In this document: positions 21,109 through 29,138 of the stretch, piece by piece
How positions within the stretch are numbered: position 1 is the stretch's first letter
Layout: the number at the start of each line of letters is the position of its first letter
From: Coriobacteriales bacterium
Lineage (GTDB): Bacteria; Actinomycetota; Coriobacteriia; Coriobacteriales; UBA8131
Reading direction: 5' to 3'
DNA length: 44,383 bases
Assembly (NCBI GenBank): GCA_031263025.1
Contig: JAISGO010000032.1
Location: 1-44,383, forward strand
Program-made: the position numbers and the translations under genes
Notes under the pieces: model-generated
The model's database searches: none
Told to the model about the DNA's origin: nothing
The model's input: the letters and a program-made list of their open reading frames with translations, nothing else

Positions 21109-22068
21109 CTAGAGCCCCAAGGGGTTCGCCCCTTTCGCCACATCGATCACCACGATATTGGCGATCTTGTCCATGAAGCAGCGATGGGTGAACTTGTCTT
21201 GATAGATCTGTACCCAGGCCACGATGAATGTCGCCAACAAAGCCAGCTCGATCAGATAGAAAAGCACCAGGCCCACTAAGGCCATGGAATATACATGACC
21301 CAGCGCCAAGACAAGCGACAGCAGCGCAGCCACTAGCATGACCAGGGCAGGCCCAGCGTCAAAGAGGAACTCGAACTTCCAGATCGCCGCAGCGCTGGGC
21401 TGGCGTCCGCTATGGACGTCGATCCAACGTAGTTTGAGCAGGTCGTCGATCAAGATGCCCTTGCCCTTACTGCGGTATGAGGAGTACTGCAGGAAGGTAT
21501 AGACCGCGAGCCAGACCAAGCCCAAGACGGTACCGAGCCAACCGTTGGGCTCTGAATAATAGTAGTAGCTATAGTAAGAAGCCCCACCGCCAAAAGGGAT
21601 CAGGTTAAGGAGGGTGAGGAGATAATAGGGCACCAGCGCGAGCAGGTTCTGCAGGATGTTGCGGCCGAAGCGCTGGGCGAAGCTAGCCGGGACACAACCG
21701 GCCAGATGAGGCAGGGCTTGGGCGAAACGCGCTTTGGCGGCCTCGATCTGCTGGGCCGGGGTCTGGTAGGTGGCAGCATATGCTGTTGGCGCCGGTTGGG
21801 CCACTCCGGTCTGGTAGACCGGCTGGCCGGGGACGGCTGCGGCCGGCGCAGGGGGCACGGTGGCTGTGGCTGCCGACACCGGAACGGGCTGGGCGGCGGA
21901 CACCGCTGCGGCCCCTGTTACTGAAGTGTCCGGCGTTACCGCCGCCGGAACGCTTGCGGCCTGGGCGGCATCAGGCGCGGCCGTCGTCGGCAAGGTCACC
22001 GCAGTGCCGCACTGCGGGCAGAACTTGGCATCGTCTTTGAGCTGTCGCCCACATTCTTTACAGAACAT
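21109..22068 (-). CDS. Zinc-ribbon multi-pass membrane protein
   Basis: 319 residues from the ATG at 22068. N-terminal zinc ribbon MFCKECGRQL...FCPQCG (Cys 3, 6, 17, 20), then an Ala/Pro/Val-rich linker to about residue 115. A C-terminal membrane domain with four to five hydrophobic segments follows (ILQNLLALVPYYLLTLLNLI; LGTVLGLVWLAVYTFL; ALVMLVAALLSLVLALG; LVLFYLIELALLATFIVAW). The segment with LLKLRWIDVHSGRQPS resembles RDD-family membrane proteins. Function unknown; it probably acts with the other zinc-ribbon proteins around it. Confidence 0.7.
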   Translation of the reverse strand: MFCKECGRQLKDDAKFCPQCGTAVTLPTTAAPDAAQAASVPAAVTPDTSVTGAAAVSAAQPVPVSAATATVPPAPAAAVPGQPVYQTGVAQPAPTAYAATYQTPAQQIEAAKARFAQALPHLAGCVPASFAQRFGRNILQNLLALVPYYLLTLLNLIPFGGGASYYSYYYYSEPNGWLGTVLGLVWLAVYTFLQYSSYRSKGKGILIDDLLKLRWIDVHSGRQPSAAAIWKFEFLFDAGPALVMLVAALLSLVLALGHVYSMALVGLVLFYLIELALLATFIVAWVQIYQDKFTHRCFMDKIANIVVIDVAKGANPLGL

Positions 22069-22121
22069 CAATCAATCCTTTCACTCCAAAGCGGACAAAC
22101 CGCCGTCCCCTTTTGTCCTAT

Positions 22122-22979
22122 TTAACCCACCTTGTAACTACGGTACTTCTGGTAGTTCTTGAAATACTTCTGGAAAGCCGCCGAGCAATCCGGGTTACTG
22201 GTGCGCCAGCTCTTGTGCTGGATGATGGTGCCGGCATTGCCCTTGGGGGCACCCCGGTAATAAGCATCAAGGTACTTGATCAGCGCGTCCAGAGCTTTAA
22301 GTTGGGCCACCAGGTAGTCGCTTTGACCGTTGTGCACTAGCTCGATGCCAATTGAGAAGTCGTTCATGCCGGTGGAAGTGTAGCCCATCTTGACTTGGTT
22401 CTTCTCCTCAGGCGACATGCCGTCATCACGGGTGGCGTCGTACTTGACTCCGAACTTCGCATCCATGCCCTTGTTGCCGGCCCCCACATGATGGGCGATC
22501 TGGTCGAGCGGTACCGCCTGGACGATCTTGCCATCGCGGCCGATCACGAAGTGGGCGGCGATACCGGTACGGTTGCCGCCGGAGGCGGCCCAAGCGCTTA
22601 CCACAGAAGCGGCGCTGCCCGAAGTCTCGGTATCGTGTAAGACCACATAAAGCTGGTCAGAGGCGGGCTTGGGGCCGTGTTCGAGCTTGGCGTGGGTATC
22701 CACGCTCACCCCAAGGGACTGCCAGAGGGCTTGGGCGTCGCTACTTTGGGCGGACTTTGCTTTACTATCAGTAGCACCTGCCCCATTCTGCGTGTTACCT
22801 GCGGCCGGGGTGTCCTGGATAGTAGCGGCGTTATCGAACTGCGCCCCACCGGTCGCAGCACTGCCCGCGTCCGCCGCCTGCCCACAAGCCGTGAAAGCCA
22901 GTAAAACCGGCACTAGGCAGGCACAGCAGGCAAGTTTGAAAGTCTGCCTTGTGCGCTTTTCTTTTCCTGATCTTGACAT
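22122..22979 (-). CDS. Lipoprotein N-acetylmuramoyl-L-alanine amidase (Amidase_2)
   Basis: 285 residues from the ATG at 22979 (TGATG overlap with the upstream stop). A hydrophobic start and lipobox FTAC (Cys 32) mark a lipoprotein. After a Ser/Ala/Asp linker comes an Amidase_2/PGRP-like domain: YVVLHDTET (His 115), AAHFVIGRDGKIVQ, IAHHVGAGN, a Glu in SIGIELVHNG, and IIQHKSWRTSNPDCS (His 255, Cys 265). His 115, His 255 and Cys 265 fit the zinc ligands of this family. It should cleave the muramoyl-Ala bond outside the membrane. It is second in the zinc-ribbon operon. Confidence 0.9.
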   Translation of the reverse strand: MSRSGKEKRTRQTFKLACCACLVPVLLAFTACGQAADAGSAATGGAQFDNAATIQDTPAAGNTQNGAGATDSKAKSAQSSDAQALWQSLGVSVDTHAKLEHGPKPASDQLYVVLHDTETSGSAASVVSAWAASGGNRTGIAAHFVIGRDGKIVQAVPLDQIAHHVGAGNKGMDAKFGVKYDATRDDGMSPEEKNQVKMGYTSTGMNDFSIGIELVHNGQSDYLVAQLKALDALIKYLDAYYRGAPKGNAGTIIQHKSWRTSNPDCSAAFQKYFKNYQKYRSYKVG

Positions 22980-25252
22980 CAATACTCCGCCAGGAAATCA
23001 TCGACCAGTCCCTTGAGTGCCTTTTCCTTACTGTAGCCAAGGCTCTTCAGCTGGCTGCGGATCAGCTTGGCGTTCTTACTCTCGGTCTTGGAGAGCTGGC
23101 TTTCCCTGAACTTCTTATTCTGCTTATAGCGGCCACCATAGGGCCCGCTCTTACTGTAGAAGACGGTGTTGAGGGCTTTGATCTTCTTGAACTTATAGCC
23201 GTGGCGGGCATAGATCTCATTGACCGCGATCTCCAGCTGCTCAGCCGAGAGCGGCTCCAAGTCGGCGCTGGTCAAAAGTGTTTTACCGCTGTTCGGCAGG
23301 ATGTCGTTGATGGAGGTGCTCACGGTAGTGGTGGGGGTGCCGCTGCCGGTCTTGGCGCCGCCCCCCGCCTTTGGAGTACTGAGGGCGACGGTGAGGTTGG
23401 AAAGGGCATTGCCGTCGGCGTCTTCTAAAGTGAGCTTTCCGCCATCGATCAAGACATAAAGCGAGAGGTCGTTCAGCTCCGAATACTCAGGGTAGACCGT
23501 AGTCTCAGTCTTGGTCACCGGTGTCTCGGTCTCAAAACCATCCGCGTCGGTACCATAGTCATAGGTCTGGTAGGTGTACTTCTCGGTGTAAGAGCAGTTG
23601 ACCTGGCCACCGGTGCTGGTGCCATAGTAGATGGCACCGTCGGAGAGGGTGTTGGGGGCATCGCCATTGATCCGGGCATCTCCCTCCAGAGGGGTGATGG
23701 TAGGGCCCGGCGAGATCGAGGACCAGCCGTTAAAGGTATAGGTGTAAGAATCGGTGTCGTCAGTCTCGTCGTCCGGTACGTCGACAGCGTCGAAGGGCAC
23801 GCCGGCCGGGGCCGGATCAGATCCCATGAAAGATTGCACGTACTTATCCTCCAGCTTGACCACTTGTTTATTCATCTTCTTGGTAAAGCTGACAGCGAAC
23901 TGATAGGCGTTGTCGGCACTCTTCTCCGACTTGGAGGCGACCGAGTCGGCCACGATGAAGTTGAGGGTGTTGGAGGTGACGAAGTCGCTCGCGGGAAAAC
24001 TGACCGCGTAGAGGCCGGGGTAGACCGGGAGGTTGAGGGCTTCTTGGTTGTCCGAGAGGAGGTCGCGGATGGGCACCGTGACGGAGACGCCGTTGACCGT
24101 AATGGTACCGCCGATGATGGTCGAGGCGTCGAGCGGCACCAGCTGCACCACCGAGGAGGCGACCTTGTATTTCTTGAAGAAGAGGTACTGGTTACCGTCT
24201 TCCACGATCGAGGCCTGGGTGGTCTGGTTGACCCCGCCCAGGGTATAGGTGACCTGCATGGTATAGCCACTCTCGCCGTTCGTGGAATAAGGCTCAAGCT
24301 CGCCGATGGAGACGTTGGAGATGCGGTTTCTAGGGTCGGCCAGGGTGCCGTCGACCAACATGGTCTGGGTGGCGGTGTCAAGACCAGGATCGATCACCGC
24401 GTTGGCAGAGACGATATCGCCGTTCGCGATGTCGTTGTAATACTGCTGCACGATGTTCTTAGGGGCAAAAGTGGTATTGGCCAAGACATTAACGGTGATG
24501 ATGGCCGCTGCCACCAGCACCACCACGATGGCGGCGATGATGATGATCAGGCGCTTGGCTTTCTTGGAGAGCTTCTTCTTGGCCTTCGGGGCTGCTGGGC
24601 TGGCGGCGGCTTGGGCAGTCGGCGGGGCTACCACCGGTTGGACGGCGGTGTCATTCGGACTAGCCAGACGAGTGGGTGCAGCAGATTTGACCGCAGCGGC
24701 GGTCTGGGCCGGCATCACCCGGGTCTGGGCGGCGGGCTCAACGACTGGAGTGGCCGGCGCTGCAGTAGCAGGGCTAACCGCAACCGGAGCAGCCTTGACT
24801 GGCTTGGCAGCAGCGGGATGGCCTTCTTGTGGTTTTGGCTTATCAGGGCTCGCCGCAGTCGGGACAGATGCGGCGACCGAGGTGACCTTGGCTGGCTTAC
24901 CAGCAGCGCCCGGAGCAGGCGAATGTTCCGTTTTGTCCTTTGGCTTGGCGGAGCTGGGCTTAGCCGGGGCAGTAGGAGCAGAGGCAGTGCTCGGATGCTC
25001 TGCTTCAGCTTTTGTCTTGTCGGATTGCGCAGGAGTTTCCGCGCCTGCGCCTTTGGCAGGAGGCTCGCTGGCTTTAGGAGTGGCAGTTTTAGCGGCAGGA
25101 GTCTTGGCGGATGCGGTCTTTGTCTCAGCTGGCTTGGACTCGGCTGGCTCATTTTGTGCAGGAGCAACCTCGGACAGATCTACCTTAGTGCCGCACTCGG
25201 CACAGAAGAGCGCACCTTCCTCGAGCTTGGCTCCGCAATTCGCACAAAACAT
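22979..25252 (-). CDS. Zinc-ribbon, membrane-anchored YARHG protein (TcaA-like layout)
   Basis: 757 residues from the ATG at 25252; the longer reading uses a GTG and adds six residues before the family start. N-terminal zinc ribbon MFCANCGAKL...FCAECG (Cys 3, 6, 17, 20), then ~210 residues rich in Ala, Pro, Lys and Thr, and one membrane helix (RLIIIIAAIVVVLVAAAIITV). The extracellular part starts with an NTF2-like stretch (KNIVQQYYNDIANGDIVSANAVI), continues through beta-rich domains, and ends with a YARHG domain (EIAVNEIYARHGYKFKK). The layout recalls staphylococcal TcaA and related wall-stress proteins. First gene of the cluster; substrate or ligand unknown. Confidence 0.8.
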   Translation of the reverse strand: MFCANCGAKLEEGALFCAECGTKVDLSEVAPAQNEPAESKPAETKTASAKTPAAKTATPKASEPPAKGAGAETPAQSDKTKAEAEHPSTASAPTAPAKPSSAKPKDKTEHSPAPGAAGKPAKVTSVAASVPTAASPDKPKPQEGHPAAAKPVKAAPVAVSPATAAPATPVVEPAAQTRVMPAQTAAAVKSAAPTRLASPNDTAVQPVVAPPTAQAAASPAAPKAKKKLSKKAKRLIIIIAAIVVVLVAAAIITVNVLANTTFAPKNIVQQYYNDIANGDIVSANAVIDPGLDTATQTMLVDGTLADPRNRISNVSIGELEPYSTNGESGYTMQVTYTLGGVNQTTQASIVEDGNQYLFFKKYKVASSVVQLVPLDASTIIGGTITVNGVSVTVPIRDLLSDNQEALNLPVYPGLYAVSFPASDFVTSNTLNFIVADSVASKSEKSADNAYQFAVSFTKKMNKQVVKLEDKYVQSFMGSDPAPAGVPFDAVDVPDDETDDTDSYTYTFNGWSSISPGPTITPLEGDARINGDAPNTLSDGAIYYGTSTGGQVNCSYTEKYTYQTYDYGTDADGFETETPVTKTETTVYPEYSELNDLSLYVLIDGGKLTLEDADGNALSNLTVALSTPKAGGGAKTGSGTPTTTVSTSINDILPNSGKTLLTSADLEPLSAEQLEIAVNEIYARHGYKFKKIKALNTVFYSKSGPYGGRYKQNKKFRESQLSKTESKNAKLIRSQLKSLGYSKEKALKGLVDDFLAEY

Positions 25253-25293
25253 GATGGATCTTCTTTCCACTTGGGCAAATGGACTAAGAGCAG

Positions 25294-25315
25294 GACAGGC
25301 TAAAGCGAGCCTGTC
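25294..25315 (-). other. Leader hairpin upstream of the zinc-ribbon operon
   Basis: Arms GACAGGCT and AGCCTGTC with a 6-nt loop lie between the predicted promoter and the first ATG of the operon. No U-tract follows. It may stabilise the leader. Confidence 0.4.
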
Positions 25316-25336
25316 TAGCTGTTTCTTTAATATAAC

Positions 25337-25365
25337 ATATCATTCAGCAAGAATTCAGTTAGCAA
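25337..25365 (-). promoter_or_regulatory. Candidate promoter of the zinc-ribbon operon
   Basis: On the minus strand TTGCTA (25365-25360), a 17-bp spacer and TGATAT (25342-25337) form a sigma-70/sigma-A-like promoter in an AT-rich island between glmM and the operon. It would give a leader of about 80 nt. Confidence 0.45.
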
Positions 25366-25415
25366 AACGGCCACAGCCAAGATTCGGGGCACCTTAAAGG
25401 GAAAGGCAAAGGAGG

Positions 25416-26762
25416 TTAAAGGAGTAAGCTGGCCAGCCCTTGGGCGGTCTGCCCGGCAAGATCCTGGCTCTCAGCCTCGACCATGATGCGCAGCAGGGGC
25501 TCAGTGCCGGAGGGGCGCACCAGCACCCGACCGCCGCCGGCTTCGGCAAGTGCGGCCTCAGCGGCACGGACGGAGGCCTTGAGGGTCTGGGCGGATTTTG
25601 TTTTGTCTTCGACCTTAACGTTGACCAAAGCCTGGGGATAGCGCGGCATCTGAGCGGCGAGCTCGGCCAGGCTGCTGCCTGAGGCCAACATCACCCGCAG
25701 CAGTTGTAGGGTAGTGAGCAAACCATCCCCGGTGCTGTTGTGGCCGGGGGCGCTGCCATAGAAGATGGTGTGACCGGACTGCTCACCGCCGAGCACATAG
25801 CCTTGCTTGCGTAGGGCGTCGAGGACATTGCTGTCGCCGACCGGGGTACGCAGGAAAGCGATCTTTTCCCGCTCACAGAAACGCTCCAGGCCGAGGTTAC
25901 TCATCACGGTACCGACCAAGCCGTTGCCCTCGAGCTGGTCTTGCTCTTTAAGGTATTTGCCACAAATCGCCAAGACCTGGTCGCCGTCCACCAGCTGGCC
26001 TTGACTATCGCAGAAGAGCACCCGGTCAGCGTCGCCGTCATGGGCGATGCCGAGGTCGAAGTCTCCCCTGCGGACCAACTCTTGTAAGCCCTCCATATGG
26101 GTCGATCCGGCGCCGAGGTTAATGTCTTCGCCACTGATGTGGGTATTGATAGCTGTGACTTTAGCCCCGAGCTGTTCCAGAGCAGGCGGCGAAGTCAGGG
26201 CGGCGGCACCATTGGCACAGTCAAGGGCGATGTGCAGGCCAGAGAGGTCGGGCATACCTGCCCTACAGTGTTTGATATAGAGCGTGACCGCGTCGCTGTT
26301 GGTCTCTGCCTGAACGGCCCGACCTTGGGCCTCAAGCGCCCCAAGGTCGGCCATCGCCGCCGTGCCAAGTTCGGAGGCAAGGGCACCTTCCAGGGTCTGG
26401 AGGGTTTCTTCTGACAGCTTGTAGCCATGGGCGTCAAAGAACTTAATACCGTTGTACTCAGCGGGGTTATGCGAGGCGCTGATCACTACTCCGGCATCGG
26501 CGCCAAGCTCACGGGCGAGCAGAGCCACCGCTGGGGTCGGGATAATGCCGAGCCGGCCGAATGTACCTCCGGCGGCCTTGACGCCAGCACCGAAAGCCGC
26601 TTCGAGGGCCGGGCCGCTTATCCGGGTGTCCCGGCCACAAAGCAGATGGTCGCCCAGCACCGCCACTGCCGCCTTACCCAGAGCATAGGCGAAGTCCAAG
26701 GTCAAGGGCGCCTGGCCGTAGACCCCACGCACTCCGTCAGTGCCGAAGTAGGTAAGGCTCAC
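25416..26762 (-). CDS. glmM: Phosphoglucosamine mutase
   Basis: 448 residues, normal length. Converts glucosamine-6-phosphate to glucosamine-1-phosphate, the substrate of GlmU. N-terminus TYFGTDGVRGVYG; active phosphoserine Ser 97 in VVISASHNPAEYNGIKFF; Mg2+ loop AHDGDADRVLF; sugar-binding GGEQSGHTIF; phosphate-binding VRPSGTEPLLRIMVEAE at the C-terminus. The ATG overlaps the stop of ddl (ATGA), so it is translationally coupled in a peptidoglycan-precursor operon. Confidence 0.97.
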   Translation of the reverse strand: MSLTYFGTDGVRGVYGQAPLTLDFAYALGKAAVAVLGDHLLCGRDTRISGPALEAAFGAGVKAAGGTFGRLGIIPTPAVALLARELGADAGVVISASHNPAEYNGIKFFDAHGYKLSEETLQTLEGALASELGTAAMADLGALEAQGRAVQAETNSDAVTLYIKHCRAGMPDLSGLHIALDCANGAAALTSPPALEQLGAKVTAINTHISGEDINLGAGSTHMEGLQELVRRGDFDLGIAHDGDADRVLFCDSQGQLVDGDQVLAICGKYLKEQDQLEGNGLVGTVMSNLGLERFCEREKIAFLRTPVGDSNVLDALRKQGYVLGGEQSGHTIFYGSAPGHNSTGDGLLTTLQLLRVMLASGSSLAELAAQMPRYPQALVNVKVEDKTKSAQTLKASVRAAEAALAEAGGGRVLVRPSGTEPLLRIMVEAESQDLAGQTAQGLASLLL

Positions 26763-27781
26763 TTCCCCGCCGCCGTTTCCAAGAGGCCCGCCAACCAGGG
26801 GCCGAACTCAAGCCCATCAGAGGCCACCGCCAGGGGAATTAAGGTATTTGCTCCCATGCCGGGGCTGACGCTGATCTCCAAGAGGTTGGCCGCTTGGCCG
26901 TCCCAAATCAGGTCGACCCGGCTGATACCGCCGACTCCGAAGGCCCGCGCCACCGCGAGCGCGAGGTCTTTGAGGTGATCCAAGACCTCGGCCGCTGCAG
27001 CTTTGCTGCGGGCCAGGTCGCGCCAGTGCACGGGCGCGACAAACTCGACCTGCTCAGGGGTCTGGCGGCAGGCGATGTCGTAGTAGTCGGTGTCGGTGAC
27101 GATCTCGACCGGCTCCAACACCTGATAACGCTCGTCTTCGCCACTGCCGGCTGCAGCCAAGGGCTGGCTGGCCGCACCCGGGGTCACCTGCACCACTCCG
27201 ATGGCTAGCTCGCAGCCTTTGACATGCTCTTGGATAAGCACCTCCCCATCGTAGGAATAGGCGTCAAGCAGGGCTTCGGCCAACTCACGCTGGGTACGGG
27301 CCAGGTGTACGCCAAAGCCGGATCCACCATGGGCCGGCTTGACCATCACCGGATAGCCACCAAAACGGCTTTTGATCATGGTCAGCGCTGTAGCCAGGCC
27401 CATCTTCTTGAAAGCGTCCACCCCAAAGGTGAGGTACTTGGGGATATGTAAGCCGGACAGCCCCTTGGTAGCGTAATGGAGCAGGGACTTGTTGAAGGCC
27501 ATCTTGCAGACCTCGGAAGCCGAGCCGAAGAAAGGCACACCCAAGTATTCGAGCAAGGACTGCACGGTACCGTCCTCACCGCCCTGGCCGTGCAGGGCGA
27601 CGTAAGCGAGCTGGGGCTTTTCCTTGCGCAGGGTGCGGGTAAGCTCGTCGGTGGTGTCAAGCGCCAACACCTTGTAGCCCTGGCGCTCCAACGCATCACA
27701 GATGAACTTACCGCTGGCCAGGGAAATCTCCCGCTCAAAGGAGGTACCGCCCATCAGGACGGCGATTTTCTTCAATGGCAT
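26759..27781 (-). CDS. ddl: D-alanine--D-alanine (or D-Ala-D-X) ligase
   Basis: 340 residues, ATP-grasp fold. Joins two D-Ala (or D-Ala and another D-substrate) for the peptidoglycan stem. Motifs: VLMGGTSFEREISLASG, HGQGGEDGTVQSLLEYLGVPFFG, VMVKPAHGGSGFGV, VLIQEHVKGCELAIGVV, RVDLIWDG and LEISVSPGMGANTLIP. Two points are unusual: the Mg2+-site Asn of the usual EINT.PG motif is Ser 304, and the substrate-loop region usually containing EAKY reads YYDIACRQ (about 233-240). A ~20-residue insert lies at 200-220. The enzyme is likely active, but its second-site specificity is open. It is coupled to glmM by ATGA and follows an aminotransferase gene by 7 bp. Confidence 0.9.
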   Translation of the reverse strand: MPLKKIAVLMGGTSFEREISLASGKFICDALERQGYKVLALDTTDELTRTLRKEKPQLAYVALHGQGGEDGTVQSLLEYLGVPFFGSASEVCKMAFNKSLLHYATKGLSGLHIPKYLTFGVDAFKKMGLATALTMIKSRFGGYPVMVKPAHGGSGFGVHLARTQRELAEALLDAYSYDGEVLIQEHVKGCELAIGVVQVTPGAASQPLAAAGSGEDERYQVLEPVEIVTDTDYYDIACRQTPEQVEFVAPVHWRDLARSKAAAAEVLDHLKDLALAVARAFGVGGISRVDLIWDGQAANLLEISVSPGMGANTLIPLAVASDGLEFGPWLAGLLETAAGK

Positions 27782-27788
27782 ATTATCC

Positions 27789-29057
27789 TCACTCCCGTAT
27801 CACGCCTGCTTTGATGAAAGCTCGGTACAACTCCAACCTATCCTGGATGGCCTCAGCCAAGCGTTTGATGGCCTCCTCCAAACGCTCCGGTGACTCGTAG
27901 CAGAAAGCGATACGCATGGAGTTGCCGCCGAGGCCGCCCCGGCGCGGATAACAGCCCCGCCCCGGCACGAAAGTAACTCCATGCTCGAGCGCGGTAGCCA
28001 GAAGCTCATCGGTATCGAAGTACTTAGGCAGGGTGACCCAGACGAAGAAACCACCCTCGGGATGGGTCCAATGCGCCTCGGGCGGGAAGTAGCGCTCTAG
28101 GGCGGCCAACATCGCCTCGGCCCGCATGCGGTAGAGGCCGCAGGCCTCAGCGAGGGTGGCATGCCAGTCGCTCTGGCGGAAGTACTCCAGGCAGAGCAGG
28201 TGGTTGAAGTTGGAGGAGCAGAGGTCGGCGCCTTGTTTGGCCATATTCAGCTTGTCCAGGATCGGCCCCGGCGCGACCACCCAGCCAGTACGCATAGAGG
28301 GGGCGAAGATCTTGGAGACGGTGCCGAGGTAGATCATATTGTCGTCGAGCGAACGGATCGCCGGTACTGCCTCACCGGCGAAGCGCAAGCGCGAGTAGGG
28401 GTCGTCTTCGATCAGGAGCACGTCAAAGCGATGGGCTAGCTCAAGCAGGCGTTTGCGCCGAGCTAGGCTCATGGTGACGCCACCGGGGTTCTGGAAGGTC
28501 GGGATGGTATAGATGAATTTAGCCTGCCCGCCGGCCCGGGCCAGCTTAGTCAAGACCTCCTCCAAGGCATCGGTGCGCATCCCCTCGTCGTCGAAGGGCA
28601 CGGTGATAATGCGCGGTTCAAAGGGCATGAAAGCATTAAGGGCGCCCAGGTAGGTGGGCCCCTCGGTGATGATATAGTCGCCACGATTGATGAAGCTCTC
28701 CCCGATCAGGGAGAGGGCCTGCTGGGCACCGGTGGTGATGAAGAGGTCGCGCGGCTCGATTGCCACCCCGAGCTCCGCCATCAGCTTGACGATCTCCTCT
28801 TTCAGCTCGGGTAGACCGCCGGTCTGACCGTACTGGAAGACACTGTCGCCGTAGTGGTTGTAGACATAGGTGGTGAGCTTCTTTACCTGGTCAAGCGGCA
28901 GTACATGGGTGTCCGGCATCCCACCCGAGAGCGATATCACGTCCGAGCGCGAAGCGGCGGCGAAAAGGTCGCGCACCGCCGAAGTGGTCATCACTTTGGT
29001 GCGCCGGGCATAGTCGCCCTGCCACTCGTCAAAGAGGATATAGGGGGAGTCGGACAT
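27789..29057 (-). CDS. PLP-dependent class I/II aminotransferase
   Basis: 422 residues, fold type I. Motifs: SLSGGMPDTHVLP at the substrate entry, TTGAQQALSLIGE, EGPTYLGALNAF, IEDDPYSRL (216-224) and the PLP lysine Lys 249 in GTVSKIFAPSMRTGW; a final Arg lies in NSMRIAF. It resembles the 2-aminoadipate / ARO8-like / MocR-domain branch without a DNA-binding domain. Donor and acceptor cannot be read from sequence. Its place as the first gene of an operon with ddl and glmM allows a role in amino-acid supply for the wall, but this is inference. Confidence 0.9.
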   Translation of the reverse strand: MSDSPYILFDEWQGDYARRTKVMTTSAVRDLFAAASRSDVISLSGGMPDTHVLPLDQVKKLTTYVYNHYGDSVFQYGQTGGLPELKEEIVKLMAELGVAIEPRDLFITTGAQQALSLIGESFINRGDYIITEGPTYLGALNAFMPFEPRIITVPFDDEGMRTDALEEVLTKLARAGGQAKFIYTIPTFQNPGGVTMSLARRKRLLELAHRFDVLLIEDDPYSRLRFAGEAVPAIRSLDDNMIYLGTVSKIFAPSMRTGWVVAPGPILDKLNMAKQGADLCSSNFNHLLCLEYFRQSDWHATLAEACGLYRMRAEAMLAALERYFPPEAHWTHPEGGFFVWVTLPKYFDTDELLATALEHGVTFVPGRGCYPRRGGLGGNSMRIAFCYESPERLEEAIKRLAEAIQDRLELYRAFIKAGVIRE

Positions 29058-29138
29058 ATGCAGAGATTTTAGCGCTTTTGCCCTAAACGCCCCATCCCTG
29101 CGCCGGCCCAGGTAGCATAAAGGCAGGCCGAAAGCCAG

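Noticed and set aside
23834-25303. 489-residue plus-strand ORF opposite the zinc-ribbon YARHG gene
   Set aside because: A Gly/Asp/Arg-rich shadow of G+C-rich coding sequence. The minus strand has a zinc ribbon, membrane helix and YARHG motif.
24453-25397. 314-residue Ala-rich plus-strand ORF
   Set aside because: The antisense of the Ala/Pro/Lys linker of the minus-strand protein; it runs across that gene's promoter and has no family features.
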